In this document: positions 49,416 to 59,039 of the stretch, one piece after another | How the letters are laid out: each line of letters opens with the position of its first letter | Position numbering within the stretch: the stretch's first letter is position 1 | DNA from: Bradyrhizobium betae | Lineage (GTDB): Bacteria > Pseudomonadota > Alphaproteobacteria > Rhizobiales > Xanthobacteraceae | Assembly: GCF_004123905.1 (NCBI RefSeq) | Contig: NZ_MZXW01000022.1 | Location: forward strand, 310,001 to 374,000 | Direction: 5' to 3' | Length of the DNA: 64,000 nt | The notes under the pieces: generated by a model | Database searches by the model: none | What the model was told of the DNA's origin: nothing | What the model saw: only the letters and a program-made list of their open reading frames with translations | Program-made: the position numbers and the translations under genes

Positions 49416-49538
49416 AACAGAGGTCTCCGGTCGCGTTTCTTCTTGGCTCTTTTTTCTGAACCGCACTGGGCAGATTGGCAAGCGCGGAAATATTCCGTCG
49501 GGCGAGAGGGCAGCGGGTTGGCGCAAGTGAGGTGATGC

Positions 49539-49682
49539 TCTCGTGTCCCGGACGCGCTGCAACGCTCCAGCGTTGCTGCGCAGAGCCGGGACCCATGCGG
49601 CCGCGAACCCGGTGCACGAAGGCTCTGGGCCCCGGCTCTGCAGCGCACCGCTCCGCGCTGCGCCGCGTCCGGGGCACGAGAG
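49539..49682. repeat. REP-like element, CTCGTGYCCCGGACGC family, copy 3
   Basis: CTCGTGTCCCGGACGCGCTG on the left and CGCGTCCGGGGCACGAG on the right, with GCAGAGCCGGGACCCAT and GGGCCCCGGCTCTGCAG between. Directly adjoins the long repeat copy B, as copy 1 sits near copy A. Confidence 0.8.
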
Positions 49683-49689
49683 CTTGGCT

Positions 49690-50232
49690 CGCAGACACAC
49701 CCCCGCATCCTCGCGGCATGTTTTGCCCGAGCCTTGCCTCCGTCTTGCCTCCCTCTGAAAACAGAGGGCGCAGGGAAGACCGGGTGCCGGCTGGGCACCC
49801 ACGGTCCACTGTGCGAAGGTTGCGCTACAAGGGGCTGCACAGCGGCATACAGGTGCGGCCAAACATCCGGCCTTCCCTGCGCAGTGGCTTTACGGCTTAT
49901 GTCGTGCTCTCCCCGGGGAGCGTTGCACTATTGCCCCCGTCGCCTTTGCGAGTAACCGCAAGACTTGACGCACAGACCCCGGGCGTCAGGACCACACGAT
50001 TTTGCCGTACGCGAAACCGCGCCCGTCGTACACGAGCAATCGCTCGTGCGACGCAGCCCGCGTCCACCGCCACTCACCCCGCGTTTCGTGACGATCGCGA
50101 TACGCCCCTCTGAGAGGGATGAGGTGACGGATGGATACGACAATTCCGAATTTCGGTAAAGCGGAATGTTTTTACGCGTCTGGATTGACCCACGGCATGG
50201 GTGTTTTGCCCGGCGGGCCACGCAAGGGATGG
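49690..50232. repeat. Long dispersed repeat, copy B (about 540 bp)
   Basis: Inverted homologue of 22870-23470; core 49955-50012 is the exact reverse complement of 23115-23172. The copies differ by indels in the middle (around 50013-50090). It also contains the palindromic ACGAGCAATCGCTCGT (50031-50046). No supportable gene lies in 49416-50308. Confidence 0.8.
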
Positions 50233-50308
50233 TGTGCAGCCCGGATCAGCGCAGCGAATCCAGGAGATTCCGCGCAAACCGTCTCGGGTGTCGCTACGCT
50301 CACCCGAG

Positions 50309-51328
50309 CTAGGAGCTGGCACTCGGACGCCTGCGATAACGGAAGAACAGCATCACCCCGGCCAGGATCAGGCCGAAGGCCAGGAAAGCAGCGCCGCCCT
50401 TCACGCCAAAACTGTTCTGGTATTGGTGTTCGGCCGCGTCGTCGACGATGAGAGGCCGCGCATCCGGCCTGCCAGTGAGATAGCGGATCCTGGTCTGCCT
50501 GACCGTCTGAACGCCGTTACGCGTGATCTGCCGCCAGAAGGCCGGGCTGATATGGGTCGGCCCGTAGGTCTGCTGTTGTCCGCTTCTGTCGGTCCACGCT
50601 AGCGTAACGAGATAGCTCGGGGGCTCGCCGGCCTTGTTCACTTCACCATAGGCACGGGTGATATCCGCAGTCGCTTCATCGCCGTGGTCGAATATCTCCT
50701 TCAACGTGCCTTGCTCGGCATAGGAGCTCACCAGCATGTAGCCGCCGAATGAAAGCATCACGGCGGCCAGCAGCGCGAGGGTGTAAGGAAAGGGACGCCG
50801 CGCTCGGCTGGCGATTGCGGCGCTTCCGGGCCCGCCTCGACGCGCCGACCATGCCTGCCATCCGATCACGGGCAACAGGATGACGGCGCAAATGGCTGTT
50901 CCCGCCAGCATGAAGCCGGACAGGGACCGGAGATGGCTCAGATGGTCGTCGAGATCCTCAACCGCCACCGGAAGCGATGAATCGTCGTCAACGACCTGAA
51001 TGGGAATCGTCAGGAGCCTGAGCTGATTGCCAACCGTGACCCGCGCCGCATAGGCGGCGCTGACCGCGATGCCCTTGCGCTCGCGCGCAACGCCATCCCG
51101 TCCAGTCCATTGCAATCCGATCGACAGGTTTTCGTCGACATAGCGCGGCCAGACTCCGTCGAACACGAACGGAAATCGCGGCGAGACGGCTTGGGCCGAA
51201 GTGATTTTCCCCGTGGCGCCGTAGCCATCGCGCATGACGCGTTCGATGGCATGCTGATTCCAGTACAGCCCCAACGTCGCCAACACGCCGACGGCCAAAA
51301 ACACTATCAACACATTGCGCAATGACAT
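50309..51328 (-). CDS. DUF3592-type membrane protein
   Basis: 339 residues with about four TM segments: VLIVFLAVGVLATLGLYW at the N-terminus, LAGTAICAVILLPVIGW and TLALLAAVMLSFGGYMLVSS in the middle, and AAFLAFGLILAGVMLFF at the end. Two similar soluble beta-rich parts (about 30-110 and 215-290) look like duplicated DUF3592 domains. Function unknown. Confidence 0.78.
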   Translation of the reverse strand: MSLRNVLIVFLAVGVLATLGLYWNQHAIERVMRDGYGATGKITSAQAVSPRFPFVFDGVWPRYVDENLSIGLQWTGRDGVARERKGIAVSAAYAARVTVGNQLRLLTIPIQVVDDDSSLPVAVEDLDDHLSHLRSLSGFMLAGTAICAVILLPVIGWQAWSARRGGPGSAAIASRARRPFPYTLALLAAVMLSFGGYMLVSSYAEQGTLKEIFDHGDEATADITRAYGEVNKAGEPPSYLVTLAWTDRSGQQQTYGPTHISPAFWRQITRNGVQTVRQTRIRYLTGRPDARPLIVDDAAEHQYQNSFGVKGGAAFLAFGLILAGVMLFFRYRRRPSASS

Positions 51329-51422
51329 CGATCGCCGCCTCGCTTAGCGCACGACCACGTCGCCCGGCGCGCTTCACTATCGCAAGTTGCTGATATCCTG
51401 CTGGCGCAACTTTTGTCAAACA

Positions 51423-51522
51423 TGTCTGTAGGGTGGGCAAAGCGAAGCGTGCCCACGTCTTTTGCTCATGGTGAGATGGTGGGCACGGCGCAAGTGCGCC
51501 TTTGCCCACCCTACGGCACCTA
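51423..51522. repeat. Palindromic intergenic element (GTAGGGTGGGCAAAGCG family)
   Basis: GTAGGGTGGGCAAAGCGAAG at the left and CGCCTTTGCCCACCCTACGG at the right are inverted arms; the inner part pairs GTGCCCAC with GTGGGCAC. Lies directly past the stop of the ferredoxin oxidoreductase gene and could act as a terminator or mRNA 3' stem. Confidence 0.75.
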
Positions 51523-54500
51523 CTCCGCCGCGATCTGCCTCGGTGCCGTCGGCGGGCTCGCGAGGTCGGCGGCGAGCTGGGCGTAACGCACCTTCGCATC
51601 CGCCACAGCCTTCTCCTTGACCGGGCCGTAGCCGCGGATGCGGTCGGGCAGCGACAGCAATTCCACGGCGGTGTCGACAGTGACGGGCGACAGCAGGCCC
51701 AGCACGGTGGCGACGTCCTTCTCGTAGCCCGTGATCAGATCGCGCTCGAGCTTGCGGTCGGCACTGCCGCCGAAAATGTCGAGCGGGGTGCCGCGCAGGA
51801 ACTTGAACTTTGCCAGCACGCGGAACGCCTTCAGCATCCATGGGCCGAAGGCACGCTTCTTCGGGCGTCCCAGCGCATCGACGCCGCCGCCGAGGATCGG
51901 CGGTGCCAGATTGAAACTGAACTTGAAGTCGCCCTCGAACTGGTCGCGCAGCTGCTGCTCGAAAGCACCATCGGTGAACAGGCGCGCGACTTCGTATTCG
52001 TCCTTGTAGGCCAGCAGTTTGGCGTAGTTCACCGCGACCGCGCGCGGCAGCGCATCGTCATAACCGCCCTGCTTCGCGGCGTTGCTGACCTGGTCGACCA
52101 GCTTGCGATAGCGTTTGGCAAGGCGGCTGTTTTGATAAGCGGTCAGATGCTTGGCGCGATGCTCGACGACCTCGTCGAATGTCATGGCGTCCAGCGTCTT
52201 CGGCGCGACAACTTCGTCTGTGCCCTTCAGCATATCGGCAAGACGTGCGGGCTCGGCGACCGCGAGGCGACCGAGGCGGAAGGCTTCCTTGTTCATCTTG
52301 ATCGAGACGCCGTTGACCTCGATCGCCTGCTCGATCGCTGCCGCCGACAAGGGCAAGAGCCCCTTCTGATAAGCATAGCCCATCATCATCATGTTGGTGG
52401 CGATGCTGTCGCCAAGCAGCTGCTCGGCCGGCTTGGTGAAGTCGAAGAACACCGAGTCCTTGTGCAGCGCCGTTTCCAGGAGGCCGCTCAGCTTACGGGT
52501 CTGGAAGTTGAAGTCGCGGTTGAGGACGAAATCGGCGGTGGGGATGACGTGGCTGTTGATGATACCGTGAGTGCGGCTGGTGTCGCAGAGCGAGATCGTG
52601 TCCTTGGCAACGGCGACCACCTCATCGGCGGCGAGCACGAGATCGGCCGTGCCGGTGACGATGCGCGAGCAGGTGACATCGGCGGTGTGCTCGGAAAGCC
52701 GAACGTGGCTCAGCACCGCGCCGCCCTTTTGCGCGAGACCGGACATGTCGAGGATCATGCTGGCCTTGCCCTCGATATGGGCGGCCATGCCGAGCAGCGC
52801 GCCGATCGTCAGCACGCCGGTGCCGCCGACCCCACCGACCGCGACGTTGTAAGGCCGCTCCAGCGTCGGCCGCGACGCCGGCTCCGGCAGATCGCCAATA
52901 TCACCGACGCTATTTTCGCCAAGATTTGCCGGCGCGCGCTTGCGCATCTTGCCACCGTCGATGGTGACGAAGGACGGGCAGAAGCCTTTGACGCAGGAAT
53001 AGTCCTTGTTGCAGGTCGACTGGTTAATGGCGCGCTTGCGCCCCATCGCCGTCTCCAGCGGCTCGACCGAAATGCAGTTCGATTGCACGGAGCAATCGCC
53101 GCAGCCTTCACATACCGCGGGGTTGATCAGTACACGGCGCGCGGGATCCTCCAGCGTGCCGCGCTTGCGGCGGCGGCGCTTTTCGGCAGCGCAGGTCTGC
53201 ACGAAGACGATCGCGGATGCGCCCTTCACTTTGCGTAGCGTCTTCTGAACCGTGTCGAGTTCGTCCCGATGCGCGGTCTTGACGCCGGGCGCAATCTCGC
53301 TCGCCGGATAGGCGTCGGGATTTTCGGAAACCAGATAGATCTCGCGGATGCCTTCGCTGTGGAGCTGGAAGGTGATCTGCTGCGGCGACAATTCGCCGTC
53401 GACATGCTGGCCGCCGGTCATCGCGGTCGCGTCGTTATAGAGGATCTTGTAGGTGATGTTGGCGCCGGAGGCGATCGCCTGGCGGATCGCAAGGCTGCCG
53501 GAGTGGAAATACGTGCCGTCGCCGAGATTGGCGAACACGTGCTCTTCCTTGGTAAAGGGGGCAACGCCGACCCACGGCACGCCCTCGCCGCCCATATGCG
53601 TAAAGGTCTCGGTGGAGCGATCCATCCACAGCGCCATGAAGTGGCAGCCGATGCCGGCAAAGGCGCGGCTCCCTTCGGGCACCTTGGTCGAGGTGTTGTG
53701 CGGGCAGCCGGAGCAGAAATACGGAGTGCGGGAGACAGGCGCGGTCGCCTGCATTTGCGAGGCCTGCCGGCCGTTGAACCAGTCGGCCTTGGCGCGCAGC
53801 ATGGCTGCGATTTCCGGATTGAGATCAAGTCGAAGCAGGCGCTCGGTGAGCGAACTGGCCAGTGAGGCGACGCTGAGCTCTTCGGCGAAGGGGAGGAAGC
53901 GCTTGTCGTGATCGTCCATCTTTCCGATGATGCGGGGACGGACATCGTCGCGCCAGTTGAACAGTTCCTGCTTCACCTGATTCTCGACGATCTCGCGGCG
54001 CTCTTCGATGATGAAGATTTCCTCGAGGCCTACGGCGAATTGCCTGACGCCTTCCGGCTCCAGCGGCCAGGGCATGCCGATCTTGTACAATCGAAGTCCG
54101 ATCTTGGCGGCGACCTCGGGCGTGATACCGAGCTCGCGCAGCGCCTGCCTTATATCCTCGTAGCTCTTCCCGGACGCCATGATGCCGTAGCGGGCGTTCG
54201 GCGAATCCATGGTGATGCGGTTGACCTTGTTGGCGCGCGCGAAGGCAATGGCGGCAAAGCCCTTGTAGTCCTGCAGGCGGCGGTCCTGGGCAAAGCGGTC
54301 GTCGGGCCAGCGCAGATTGAGGCCACCCTCGGGCATCTCGAAATCGGCGGGGATCACGAACGGCGTCATCTCGTCGGTGAGGTCGATCTCGGCGGTGGTC
54401 TCCACCGTCTCCGTGATCACCTTCATGCCGACCCAGCATCCGGAATAGCGCGACATCGCGATGCCGAGCAGGCCCATCTCGATCATCTCGTGGATGCTCG

Positions 54501-55026
54501 AGGGATAGAGATACGGCATCAGCGCCGACATGAAGGCGTGGTCGGACTGATGCGGGACGGTGGAGGATTTCGCGCCGTGGTCGTCGCCGGCCAGACACAA
54601 GACGCCGCCGTTCTTGGCGGAACCCGCGGCATTGCCGTGGCGGAACACGTCGCCGCAGCGGTCGACGCCCGGTCCTTTGCCGTACCAGATGCCGACCACA
54701 CCGTCGTATTTGGCGCCGGGCGAGAGGTTGAGCTGCTGCGAGCCCCAGACTGCGGTCGCCGCAAGGTCCTCGTTCACGCCGGGCTGAAACTTGATGTTGT
54801 ACTGTTCGAGATGTTTCCGGGCGGCGAAGAGCTGCTGGTCGTAGCCGCCGAGCGGCGAGCCGCGGTAGCCGGAGATGAAGCCTGCGGTGTTCAGCCCCGC
54901 GGCACGGTCTCGGCGGATCTGGGCCATGGGCAGGCGGACCAGCGCCTGAATGCCGGTCGTGAAAATATGGCCGGTACTTTGCGTGTATTTTTGATCGAGA
55001 CTGATCGGACCCTGGTTGATACCCAT
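51520..55026 (-). CDS. Indolepyruvate ferredoxin oxidoreductase, fused alpha-gamma-type (1168 aa)
   Basis: 1168 residues. N-terminal pyrimidine-binding domain (about 20-230; GFISGYRGSPLGGYDQQL), TPP-binding region near 430-600 (CSGCPHNTSTKVPEG, GIGCHFMALWMDR, EGVPWVGVAPF), a ferredoxin-like cluster-binding part near 635-670 (CEGCGDCSVQSNC, STCNKDYSCVKGFCPSF), and the gamma domain from about 725 (GVGGTGVLTIGALLG). Oxidises indolepyruvate or other aryl/branched 2-oxo acids to acyl-CoA, reducing ferredoxin. A single-gene fusion as in other alphaproteobacteria. Confidence 0.93.
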   Translation of the reverse strand: MGINQGPISLDQKYTQSTGHIFTTGIQALVRLPMAQIRRDRAAGLNTAGFISGYRGSPLGGYDQQLFAARKHLEQYNIKFQPGVNEDLAATAVWGSQQLNLSPGAKYDGVVGIWYGKGPGVDRCGDVFRHGNAAGSAKNGGVLCLAGDDHGAKSSTVPHQSDHAFMSALMPYLYPSSIHEMIEMGLLGIAMSRYSGCWVGMKVITETVETTAEIDLTDEMTPFVIPADFEMPEGGLNLRWPDDRFAQDRRLQDYKGFAAIAFARANKVNRITMDSPNARYGIMASGKSYEDIRQALRELGITPEVAAKIGLRLYKIGMPWPLEPEGVRQFAVGLEEIFIIEERREIVENQVKQELFNWRDDVRPRIIGKMDDHDKRFLPFAEELSVASLASSLTERLLRLDLNPEIAAMLRAKADWFNGRQASQMQATAPVSRTPYFCSGCPHNTSTKVPEGSRAFAGIGCHFMALWMDRSTETFTHMGGEGVPWVGVAPFTKEEHVFANLGDGTYFHSGSLAIRQAIASGANITYKILYNDATAMTGGQHVDGELSPQQITFQLHSEGIREIYLVSENPDAYPASEIAPGVKTAHRDELDTVQKTLRKVKGASAIVFVQTCAAEKRRRRKRGTLEDPARRVLINPAVCEGCGDCSVQSNCISVEPLETAMGRKRAINQSTCNKDYSCVKGFCPSFVTIDGGKMRKRAPANLGENSVGDIGDLPEPASRPTLERPYNVAVGGVGGTGVLTIGALLGMAAHIEGKASMILDMSGLAQKGGAVLSHVRLSEHTADVTCSRIVTGTADLVLAADEVVAVAKDTISLCDTSRTHGIINSHVIPTADFVLNRDFNFQTRKLSGLLETALHKDSVFFDFTKPAEQLLGDSIATNMMMMGYAYQKGLLPLSAAAIEQAIEVNGVSIKMNKEAFRLGRLAVAEPARLADMLKGTDEVVAPKTLDAMTFDEVVEHRAKHLTAYQNSRLAKRYRKLVDQVSNAAKQGGYDDALPRAVAVNYAKLLAYKDEYEVARLFTDGAFEQQLRDQFEGDFKFSFNLAPPILGGGVDALGRPKKRAFGPWMLKAFRVLAKFKFLRGTPLDIFGGSADRKLERDLITGYEKDVATVLGLLSPVTVDTAVELLSLPDRIRGYGPVKEKAVADAKVRYAQLAADLASPPTAPRQIAAE

Positions 55027-55306
55027 TATGTCCTCTTCCGCCCTTTTTTGAGCTTGGCTGCCTAAGCCGTTGCCTGCCCGTTGTTTTTAGCTAGGGCGCG
55101 CCGACCAATTCCGCCACTCTATGTCGGATATTTAACGCCGCGCATCACAAATCTGGGCCAAAGCGAGCGCCGGGTAAAAATCGCAATTTCGTGGCTGCAA
55201 AGGCATCACGCATTTTCAATTTGTGTCACCATACCCCCGCCGTCGCGAAATGAATCGACGCATGTCTCATGCGCGATGGGGAGAATTGGTCGCAGGAGGC
55301 CTCAGG

Positions 55307-56515
55307 ATGCGGACGATTCTGGCTGGTCTCGCGTTGTGCAGTGCCGTTGCAAGCACGGCCCTCGCTGCCGAGCCTCCGCCGGAGCTGATCGCCTATGGCA
55401 AGACGCTGGTCGAGGCCGGCGACTGCGCGGGCTGCCACACCGCCGATCCGGCAAAGCCGTTCGCGGGCGGCAAGCGCATCGACACGCCCTTTGGCGCGAT
55501 CTACGCGCCGAACCTGACGCCGGATAGCGGCACCGGGATCGGCGCCTGGACGGATGCCGATTTCACCCGTGCGGTGCGCACAGGCGTCGCGCCAGACGGC
55601 TCGAACTATTATCCGGCCTTCCCCTACCCCTACTTCACCAGGATGACCAAGGACGACACGCTGGCGATCCGGGCCTATCTCGGCACGCTCGCACCCGTCG
55701 TAAGCCGCAACAAGCCGCCGGAGCTGCGCTGGCCGTTTGGTTATCGCGGCCTGATGCGGGTCTGGAACGCCATGTTCTTCAAGCCCGGCCTGTTCGAGCC
55801 GGACCAGAGCCAGAGCGCGGCGTGGAACAGGGGCGGCTACCTCGTCACCGGGCTCGGCCATTGCGGCGCCTGCCATACCCCGAAGAACTATTTTGGCGCG
55901 GACAAGACCGCTCAGGCGCTGTCAGGCAGCGAGGTCGGCGGCTGGTATGCCCCACGGCTCGATGGCGCCGCGCGCACCGGGCTCAAATCATGGAGCGCCG
56001 AGGACATCACCGAATATCTACAAAGCGGCCGCAACGCCAAAAGCCACGCCGGCGGGCTGATGGCGGAGGTGATCGTCAACTCGACCTCGAAGATGAGCGA
56101 TGCCGATGTGCGCGCGATCGCGACCTACCTGAAGAGCCTGCCGCCGTCGCGGCGCGAGACCATCGTCACGCCGCCCGACGAGGCCGAGATGAAAGCCGGC
56201 CAGGCGGTCTATGCAAAACTCTGCATCGCCTGCCACGAGGCCGATGGCTCCGGCGCCCCGCGCATCTATCCGCCACTGCCCGGCAATGCGCTGCTGCAAT
56301 CGGTCAATCCGTCCTCGACCTTGCGCATCATCCTCGACGGCGCCCACACCGTGACGACGCCGCGCGCGCCCAACACCGGCGAGATGCCGGGTTACGCAAA
56401 ACAATTGTCCGACGACGAGATCGCGGCGGTGACGAACTACATGCGTAACTCCTGGGGCAATGCGGGGCCGCTGGTGACGCCGTCGCAGGTGGCGAAGGCG
56501 CGGAAGCAGGATTGA
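55307..56515 (+). CDS. Triheme cytochrome c (alcohol-dehydrogenase subunit II-like)
   Basis: 402 residues from ATG 55307 with CAGGAGG upstream. Signal peptide to about residue 21. Three heme sites: C40-A-G-C43-H44, C186-G-A-C189-H190 and C306-I-A-C309-H310, with Met ligands expected further on. Layout matches the cytochrome subunit of membrane-bound alcohol/aldehyde dehydrogenases, but no dehydrogenase gene is adjacent. Probably passes electrons from a periplasmic dehydrogenase to the quinone pool or oxidase. Confidence 0.92.
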   Translation: MRTILAGLALCSAVASTALAAEPPPELIAYGKTLVEAGDCAGCHTADPAKPFAGGKRIDTPFGAIYAPNLTPDSGTGIGAWTDADFTRAVRTGVAPDGSNYYPAFPYPYFTRMTKDDTLAIRAYLGTLAPVVSRNKPPELRWPFGYRGLMRVWNAMFFKPGLFEPDQSQSAAWNRGGYLVTGLGHCGACHTPKNYFGADKTAQALSGSEVGGWYAPRLDGAARTGLKSWSAEDITEYLQSGRNAKSHAGGLMAEVIVNSTSKMSDADVRAIATYLKSLPPSRRETIVTPPDEAEMKAGQAVYAKLCIACHEADGSGAPRIYPPLPGNALLQSVNPSSTLRIILDGAHTVTTPRAPNTGEMPGYAKQLSDDEIAAVTNYMRNSWGNAGPLVTPSQVAKARKQD

Positions 56516-56519
56516 TCGC

Positions 56520-57164
56520 CTACTTCTCCTCATCCCCCATGAACACGAATTTCGGCATCTCCCATTTGTAGCGCACCGCGAGCAGGCGGAAGCTGATGCC
56601 GAGGATGAAGGTCAAGATGGTCCAGAGCTCGGCATTGAGATTGAAGCCGAAGGCTGTGGCATAGAACAGCCCCGTCACCACTGAGACGCTGGCGTAGAGC
56701 TCGGAGCGAAACAGCAGCGGCACGTCGTTGCAGAGCACGTCGCGCAACACACCGCCGGCGCAGCCCGTGACCATGCCAGAGACGATGACGATCGGCAGCG
56801 TGGCGTCCATCTGCCAGGCGATGTCGCAGCCGGCCATGGTGAAGACGACGAGGCCGATGGCATCGAGCACGATGAAGGCGAGCCTCAAGCGGTGCACAAG
56901 CCGGGTGGTCAGAATGGTGAGGAAGGCCGCGCCGCCGGCCAGCGCGAGATAGATCGGGCTCTGCACCCAGGCCAGCGGATAGTGGCCGAGAAAGAGATCG
57001 CGCAGCGTGCCGCCGCCGAGCGCGGTAATGCAGCCGAGGAAGCAGACCCCTAGCCAGTCCATGCTGCGCCGGCCGGCGGCGAGCGCGGCGCTCATGCCTT
57101 GCGCGGCGACGGCGATCAGAGACAGGAAATGCAACACGCTATCGGTCGGTGGCAGGCTCCACAT
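56520..57164 (-). CDS. TRIC-type/UPF0126 (YicG) membrane protein
   Basis: 214 residues with about seven TM helices in two repeats. Each repeat has the glycine-rich signature: GGGTLRDLFLGHYPLAW in the first and GCAGGVLRDVLCNDVPLLF in the second. These proteins are prokaryotic relatives of TRIC trimeric cation channels. It converges with the cytochrome gene, 4 bp between stops. Confidence 0.92.
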   Translation of the reverse strand: MWSLPPTDSVLHFLSLIAVAAQGMSAALAAGRRSMDWLGVCFLGCITALGGGTLRDLFLGHYPLAWVQSPIYLALAGGAAFLTILTTRLVHRLRLAFIVLDAIGLVVFTMAGCDIAWQMDATLPIVIVSGMVTGCAGGVLRDVLCNDVPLLFRSELYASVSVVTGLFYATAFGFNLNAELWTILTFILGISFRLLAVRYKWEMPKFVFMGDEEK

Positions 57165-57330
57165 CGCCTTGTTCCCTCCTCCCTGTGATGGAACTTACGT
57201 CCCGGGTTCCCCGATGAACAGGTTCCCGATTCCCGGGGCGGGAGCAACATGCGACGAAAGCATAAAGTGGGCGGAACAGAATCTCGCATCTACGGGTTGT
57301 CAGGCCGCAATAAACGAGGAGACCCAATCG

Positions 57331-57726
57331 ATGGCTGACGACCGTTTTCCCAACGATCCGTATCGCCCGAACCTCACCGACGAAGAATATCTTCGCATGG
57401 CGCGGCGCCAGGATGCGAACCTCCAGGCCGATCCCGAACTCGGCGAAGGTCCCGCCTCCAGCGGCAAGGTCGCTTTGTTTGCCGTAGCTGTCGCCCTGGT
57501 GCTGGGCGCCGTGTTCTACGGCCTGAACAACAGCAGCACGGGCAACCAGGCGAGCAACGCACCGACGACGCAGACCGCCCAGCAGGCGCCTGTGACCAAT
57601 CCGGCCGCACCTCCCGGCATGCGCGACGTGACGCCGCGCAACACCGAGCCGGGCGTGACCACGGGTGCCGCGCCGAGCAAGCCGGCCGCGCCTGATCCGG
57701 CGGCCCCGTCTGAGGGTGCGAAGTAA
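57331..57726 (+). CDS. Small membrane protein with Ala/Pro/Thr-rich tail
   Basis: 131 residues from ATG 57331 with CGAGGAGA upstream. N-terminal cytoplasmic part (NDPYRPNLTDEEYLRMARRQ), one TM segment at about 48-66 (VALFAVAVALVLGAVFYGL), then a periplasmic disordered tail rich in Ala, Pro, Thr and Gln. Followed by a strong terminator. Function unknown. Confidence 0.8.
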   Translation: MADDRFPNDPYRPNLTDEEYLRMARRQDANLQADPELGEGPASSGKVALFAVAVALVLGAVFYGLNNSSTGNQASNAPTTQTAQQAPVTNPAAPPGMRDVTPRNTEPGVTTGAAPSKPAAPDPAAPSEGAK

Positions 57727-57747
57727 CAGTTTGCAATGACATGTGAG

Positions 57748-57777
57748 AGCGGCGGGACACAACATCCCGCCGCTTTT
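57748..57777 (+). terminator. Rho-independent terminator
   Basis: AGCGGCGGGA / TCCCGCCGCT, a 10-bp perfect stem with a 7-nt loop followed by TTT, after the small membrane protein gene and before the convergent gene. Confidence 0.85.
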
Positions 57778-57800
57778 CGTTTGCCTGGCTGACTGTTCGC

Positions 57801-58610
57801 CTAGCTGAACATCTTGTTGAGCTCGCCGCCGGGATAGCCGCTGCCGAGCTCGGTGAAGGTGCCCTTCTCCGCCATCTCCTTTGCCGCGCGCATAAAACCA
57901 CCCCAAGCGGCACGGGCGAGCGAGCCGCCGACGCTGATGCGGCGCACGCCGAGATCCTCGGCTTCCCTGAGCGACAGGCCGGAGCCACCGATCAGCAGGT
58001 TGAACGGTTTTGGTGCGACAGCCTTCACCACCGCGGCGATGTCCTCGCGGGTCTTCAGGCCCGGCGCGTAGAGGCAGTCGGCGCCGGCATCGGCGTAGGC
58101 GGTGAGCCGGTCGATGACGAGCTTGAGATCGGTGACGCCCCAGAGATAAGCCTCGCAACGGCCGACCAGCATCGTGTTGCTGTCGCCGATCGCCTTGCGC
58201 GAAGCCTTGATGCGCTCGACCGCGAGCGCGCGCTCGTAGATCGGCTTGTCCTTGTCGCCGGCGGAGTCCTCGATCGACAGGCCCGCGACGCCAGTGCGCA
58301 CACAGCGCTCGACATTGTCGGCGACCTTGTCGGGCTCGACCGCGAAACCGCCCTCGAAATCCGCGTTCACGGGGATGTCGACGGACGAGCTCAATGCTGC
58401 CAGATGCTGACAGACATCCTCGACGGTGACGTGGTTGTCGGCCTTGCCGATGGTCCAGGCAAAGCCCGCGCTGGATGAGGCCAGCGCCTTGAAACCGAGA
58501 TGCTGCAACGCCTTGGCGCTGCCGACATCGACCGGATTGGGCAGGATGAAGCAGCCGCTCTCGTGCATCTTCTTGAACGCCGCGCGCTTGTCAGCGGTTG
58601 TCACATGCAT
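57801..58610 (-). CDS. Isocitrate lyase/PEP mutase-family protein
   Basis: 269 residues from ATG 58610. Barrel motifs: CFILPNPVDVGSAKALQHLG, PVNADFEGGFAVEPD (metal Asp), LSIEDSAGDKDKP, and VGRCEAYLWG. The typical KKCGH lyase motif is not present, so it belongs to the broader family (oxaloacetate decarboxylase, PEP mutase, 2-methylisocitrate-lyase-like). Reaction not assignable. Confidence 0.88.
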   Translation of the reverse strand: MHVTTADKRAAFKKMHESGCFILPNPVDVGSAKALQHLGFKALASSSAGFAWTIGKADNHVTVEDVCQHLAALSSSVDIPVNADFEGGFAVEPDKVADNVERCVRTGVAGLSIEDSAGDKDKPIYERALAVERIKASRKAIGDSNTMLVGRCEAYLWGVTDLKLVIDRLTAYADAGADCLYAPGLKTREDIAAVVKAVAPKPFNLLIGGSGLSLREAEDLGVRRISVGGSLARAAWGGFMRAAKEMAEKGTFTELGSGYPGGELNKMFS

Positions 58611-58661
58611 GTTTCTCTCCCTTGTTGGCCGCGCAGACATAGGCGCGCCTTGTCGCGCTTG

Positions 58662-59012
58662 CTAGTGCGCATCGTGCACGGCGCGGCTGTCCTTCGGCGC
58701 CTGCTCGCGATCATTCATGCTATAGTCCCTGACGACGCTGGCGATGCGCAGATGATAATCGGCGAAGATCTTTGCCCTGCTCTTGGCCTGGGTGCGGCGA
58801 TGCTCCATCGTATTGCGCCAGGCTTGCACGGCGGCCTCGTCCCGCCAGAACGACACCGACAGGATCTTACCCTTCTCGGTCAGGCTTTCAAAACGCTCGA
58901 CCGAGATGAAGCCATCGATGGTTTGCAGGATCGGCTTCAGATCGGCCGCGAGGTCGAAATAGTCCTGGCGATGTTCCGGCTTGGGCCAGACTTCGAAAAT
59001 CACGGCAATCAT
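58662..59012 (-). CDS. Antibiotic biosynthesis monooxygenase (ABM) family protein
   Basis: 116 residues. Ferredoxin-like fold signature: IAVIFEVWPKPEHRQDYFDL, TIDGFISVERFESLTEKGKI, VSFWRDEAAVQAWRNT, HR. Small oxygenase/dehalogenation-type enzymes or heme-degrading relatives share it. It is 27 bp past the next gene, so probably in one operon with it. Confidence 0.88.
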   Translation of the reverse strand: MIAVIFEVWPKPEHRQDYFDLAADLKPILQTIDGFISVERFESLTEKGKILSVSFWRDEAAVQAWRNTMEHRRTQAKSRAKIFADYHLRIASVVRDYSMNDREQAPKDSRAVHDAH

Positions 59013-59039
59013 AGGCGTCTCCTGCTAACGATGTCGTGG

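Noticed and set aside
48246..49535. Open frame (429 codons) opposite the thiolase and DUF35 genes
   Set aside because: Shadow of a real gene pair; no ribosome site and no domain.
51502..53238. Open frame (578 codons) opposite the indolepyruvate ferredoxin oxidoreductase
   Set aside because: Antisense to conserved cluster-binding and gamma domains; no motif.
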